NCBI GenBank assembly: GCA_045114175.1
Contig: JBGUJZ010000006.1
Span: forward strand, 1-64,000
Direction of reading: 5' to 3'
Source of the DNA: Cacconaster sp045114175
GTDB taxonomy: Bacteria > Bacteroidota > Bacteroidia > Bacteroidales > UBA932
DNA: 64,000 nt
Under the pieces are notes generated by a model, which saw only the letters and a list, made by a program, of their open reading frames with translations, was not told where the DNA came from and ran no database searches. How positions within the stretch are numbered: position 1 is the stretch's first letter; the number at the start of each line of letters is the position of its first letter. The position numbers and the translations under genes are program-made. Shown here piece by piece: positions 63,326 through 64,000 of the stretch.

Positions 63326-64000
63326 CTATTTGATAACAGGTTGTTTCATAAGCTCTACCACCTCCGGGACCGGTAGAGCTTTTACTTTGTACCCACGGTA
63401 ACCGCTCACATCCTTGCCGGCAAAGAGGGAGTTCCAGAGCGCTTCCTCAGTAGCCTCAACGGCCGCTTCAAAGAGCGGTGACATGGCATCGTTGTGCAGA
63501 AGGGTAGGATAGTACATGGAAGTACTTTCGTTGATCAGATTATCCGGATAATTGGAAATGGCAATCACATAGTCACCACTGCCGTTGGAGGCAAAGGAAC
63601 CTGTTTTTGCAAGTCCCATAAAGACACGTTTCGCCATTCTTTCCAGGTTGCGGGCATCCACGGGAGCGTTGGTAATCAGCACCATCATGCAGGATCCGTC
63701 AGGGTTGTCCTGTTCTTTGGTTTCCACATCGTTTTTATAGCTGTAAACGCCCAATTCGCGGCCTACCGGCACGCCGTTAATTTCCAAAATACCACCATAA
63801 TTACTCTGCACCAGCACGCCTACCGTATATCCGCCGAGTGATGCGGGGAGCACGCGTGAAGAAGTGCCGATTCCGCCCTTAAAACCGAAGCATACAGTGC
63901 CTGTTCCTGCTCCGACGGGTCCTTCTTCCACCGGACCGCTCTTTGCCTTTGAAATGGCCTCTAAAACGTGTTTCTGCGTAACGGCGCGGGCGCGGATGTT
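63326..64000 (-). CDS. P1 family peptidase (DmpA-type L-aminopeptidase/D-esterase), 5' end outside window
   Basis: 224 C-terminal residues visible; the frame runs off the right edge. Matches peptidase family S58 (DmpA/BapA): EEGPVGAGTGTVCFGFKGGIGTSSRVLP, VGVLVQSNYGG, and PDGSCMMVLITNAPVD, where the autoproteolytic cut before Ser creates the N-terminal nucleophile. SGDYVIAISNYP and the terminal HNDAMSPLFEAAVEATEEALWNSL are further family blocks. Family members release N-terminal D-Ala, Gly or beta-amino acids. Start codon, signal peptide and full length cannot be seen. Confidence 0.9.
   Translation of the reverse strand, partial: NIRARAVTQKHVLEAISKAKSGPVEEGPVGAGTGTVCFGFKGGIGTSSRVLPASLGGYTVGVLVQSNYGGILEINGVPVGRELGVYSYKNDVETKEQDNPDGSCMMVLITNAPVDARNLERMAKRVFMGLAKTGSFASNGSGDYVIAISNYPDNLINESTSMYYPTLLHNDAMSPLFEAAVEATEEALWNSLFAGKDVSGYRGYKVKALPVPEVVELMKQPVIK

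Noticed and set aside
1..64000. CRISPR arrays, rRNA operon, prophage structural genes
   Set aside because: No regularly spaced repeats, rRNA sequence or phage structural proteins were seen on either strand.

Overview
The window looks like chromosome from a Gram-negative member of the Bacteroidales, with a GC content that appears high for the order (estimated by eye). The evidence is a SusC/SusD pair, many lipoproteins with signal-peptidase-II boxes, a SecD-SecF fusion, GH97 enzymes, and more than a dozen promoters of the Bacteroidetes type (-7 box TAnnTTTG, usually 15-35 bases before a start codon). The genus cannot be told from the sequence.

Layout. 0-13.7 kb is mostly housekeeping: a polysaccharide flippase and a DUF2723 membrane protein, then SUI1-DUF4271-hemD-rnpA-yidD, secDF, a PD40/SPOR-type secreted protein and a C69 dipeptidase with a small lipoprotein. 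13.7-16.2 kb is a small AT-richer island with a REP-associated (Y1/HUH) transposase, bracketed by inverted repeats and by two near-identical hairpin repeats. 16.2-20.5 kb holds a large LRR/FISUMP-type lipoprotein with a 43-residue leader-like peptide gene, a cytidylate-kinase-like protein and an esterase. 20.7-25.3 kb has two tandem GH97 genes between tRNA-Ser(GCU) and tRNA-Pro(UGG).

25.3-45.0 kb is the most unusual part. Four paralogous exported proteins share a class I glutamine-amidotransferase-like (BPL_N) fold with intact Cys and His-x-Glu motifs plus a C-terminal PPC-like domain. They alternate with five class-C beta-lactamase-like serine hydrolases and surround one SusC/SusD transporter and an ART-type (DUF3990) toxin-antitoxin pair. 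I know of no described system of this composition. Further on are a C45/C69-like N-terminal-nucleophile hydrolase, an N-acyl-D-amino-acid deacylase and, at the right edge, a DmpA-type P1 peptidase. The families present suggest (inference) uptake and hydrolysis of D-amino-acid-containing or otherwise non-standard amides, peptides or esters.

45.0-50.2 kb is a second accessory stretch: a HigBA-like toxin-antitoxin pair, two tandem perfect palindromes, an EF-hand/LRR lipoprotein, an HTH-like protein, a membrane Ser/Thr kinase and a predicted outer-membrane barrel. 50.2-64 kb returns to core genes (glycyl-tRNA synthetase, folK, SufT/SufE/SufS, ruvA, gcvH, acyl-CoA synthetase, mnmG, ybeY, TonB). 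A perfect 14-bp parS-like palindrome lies in the terminator next to mnmG, with a one-mismatch copy inside mnmG.
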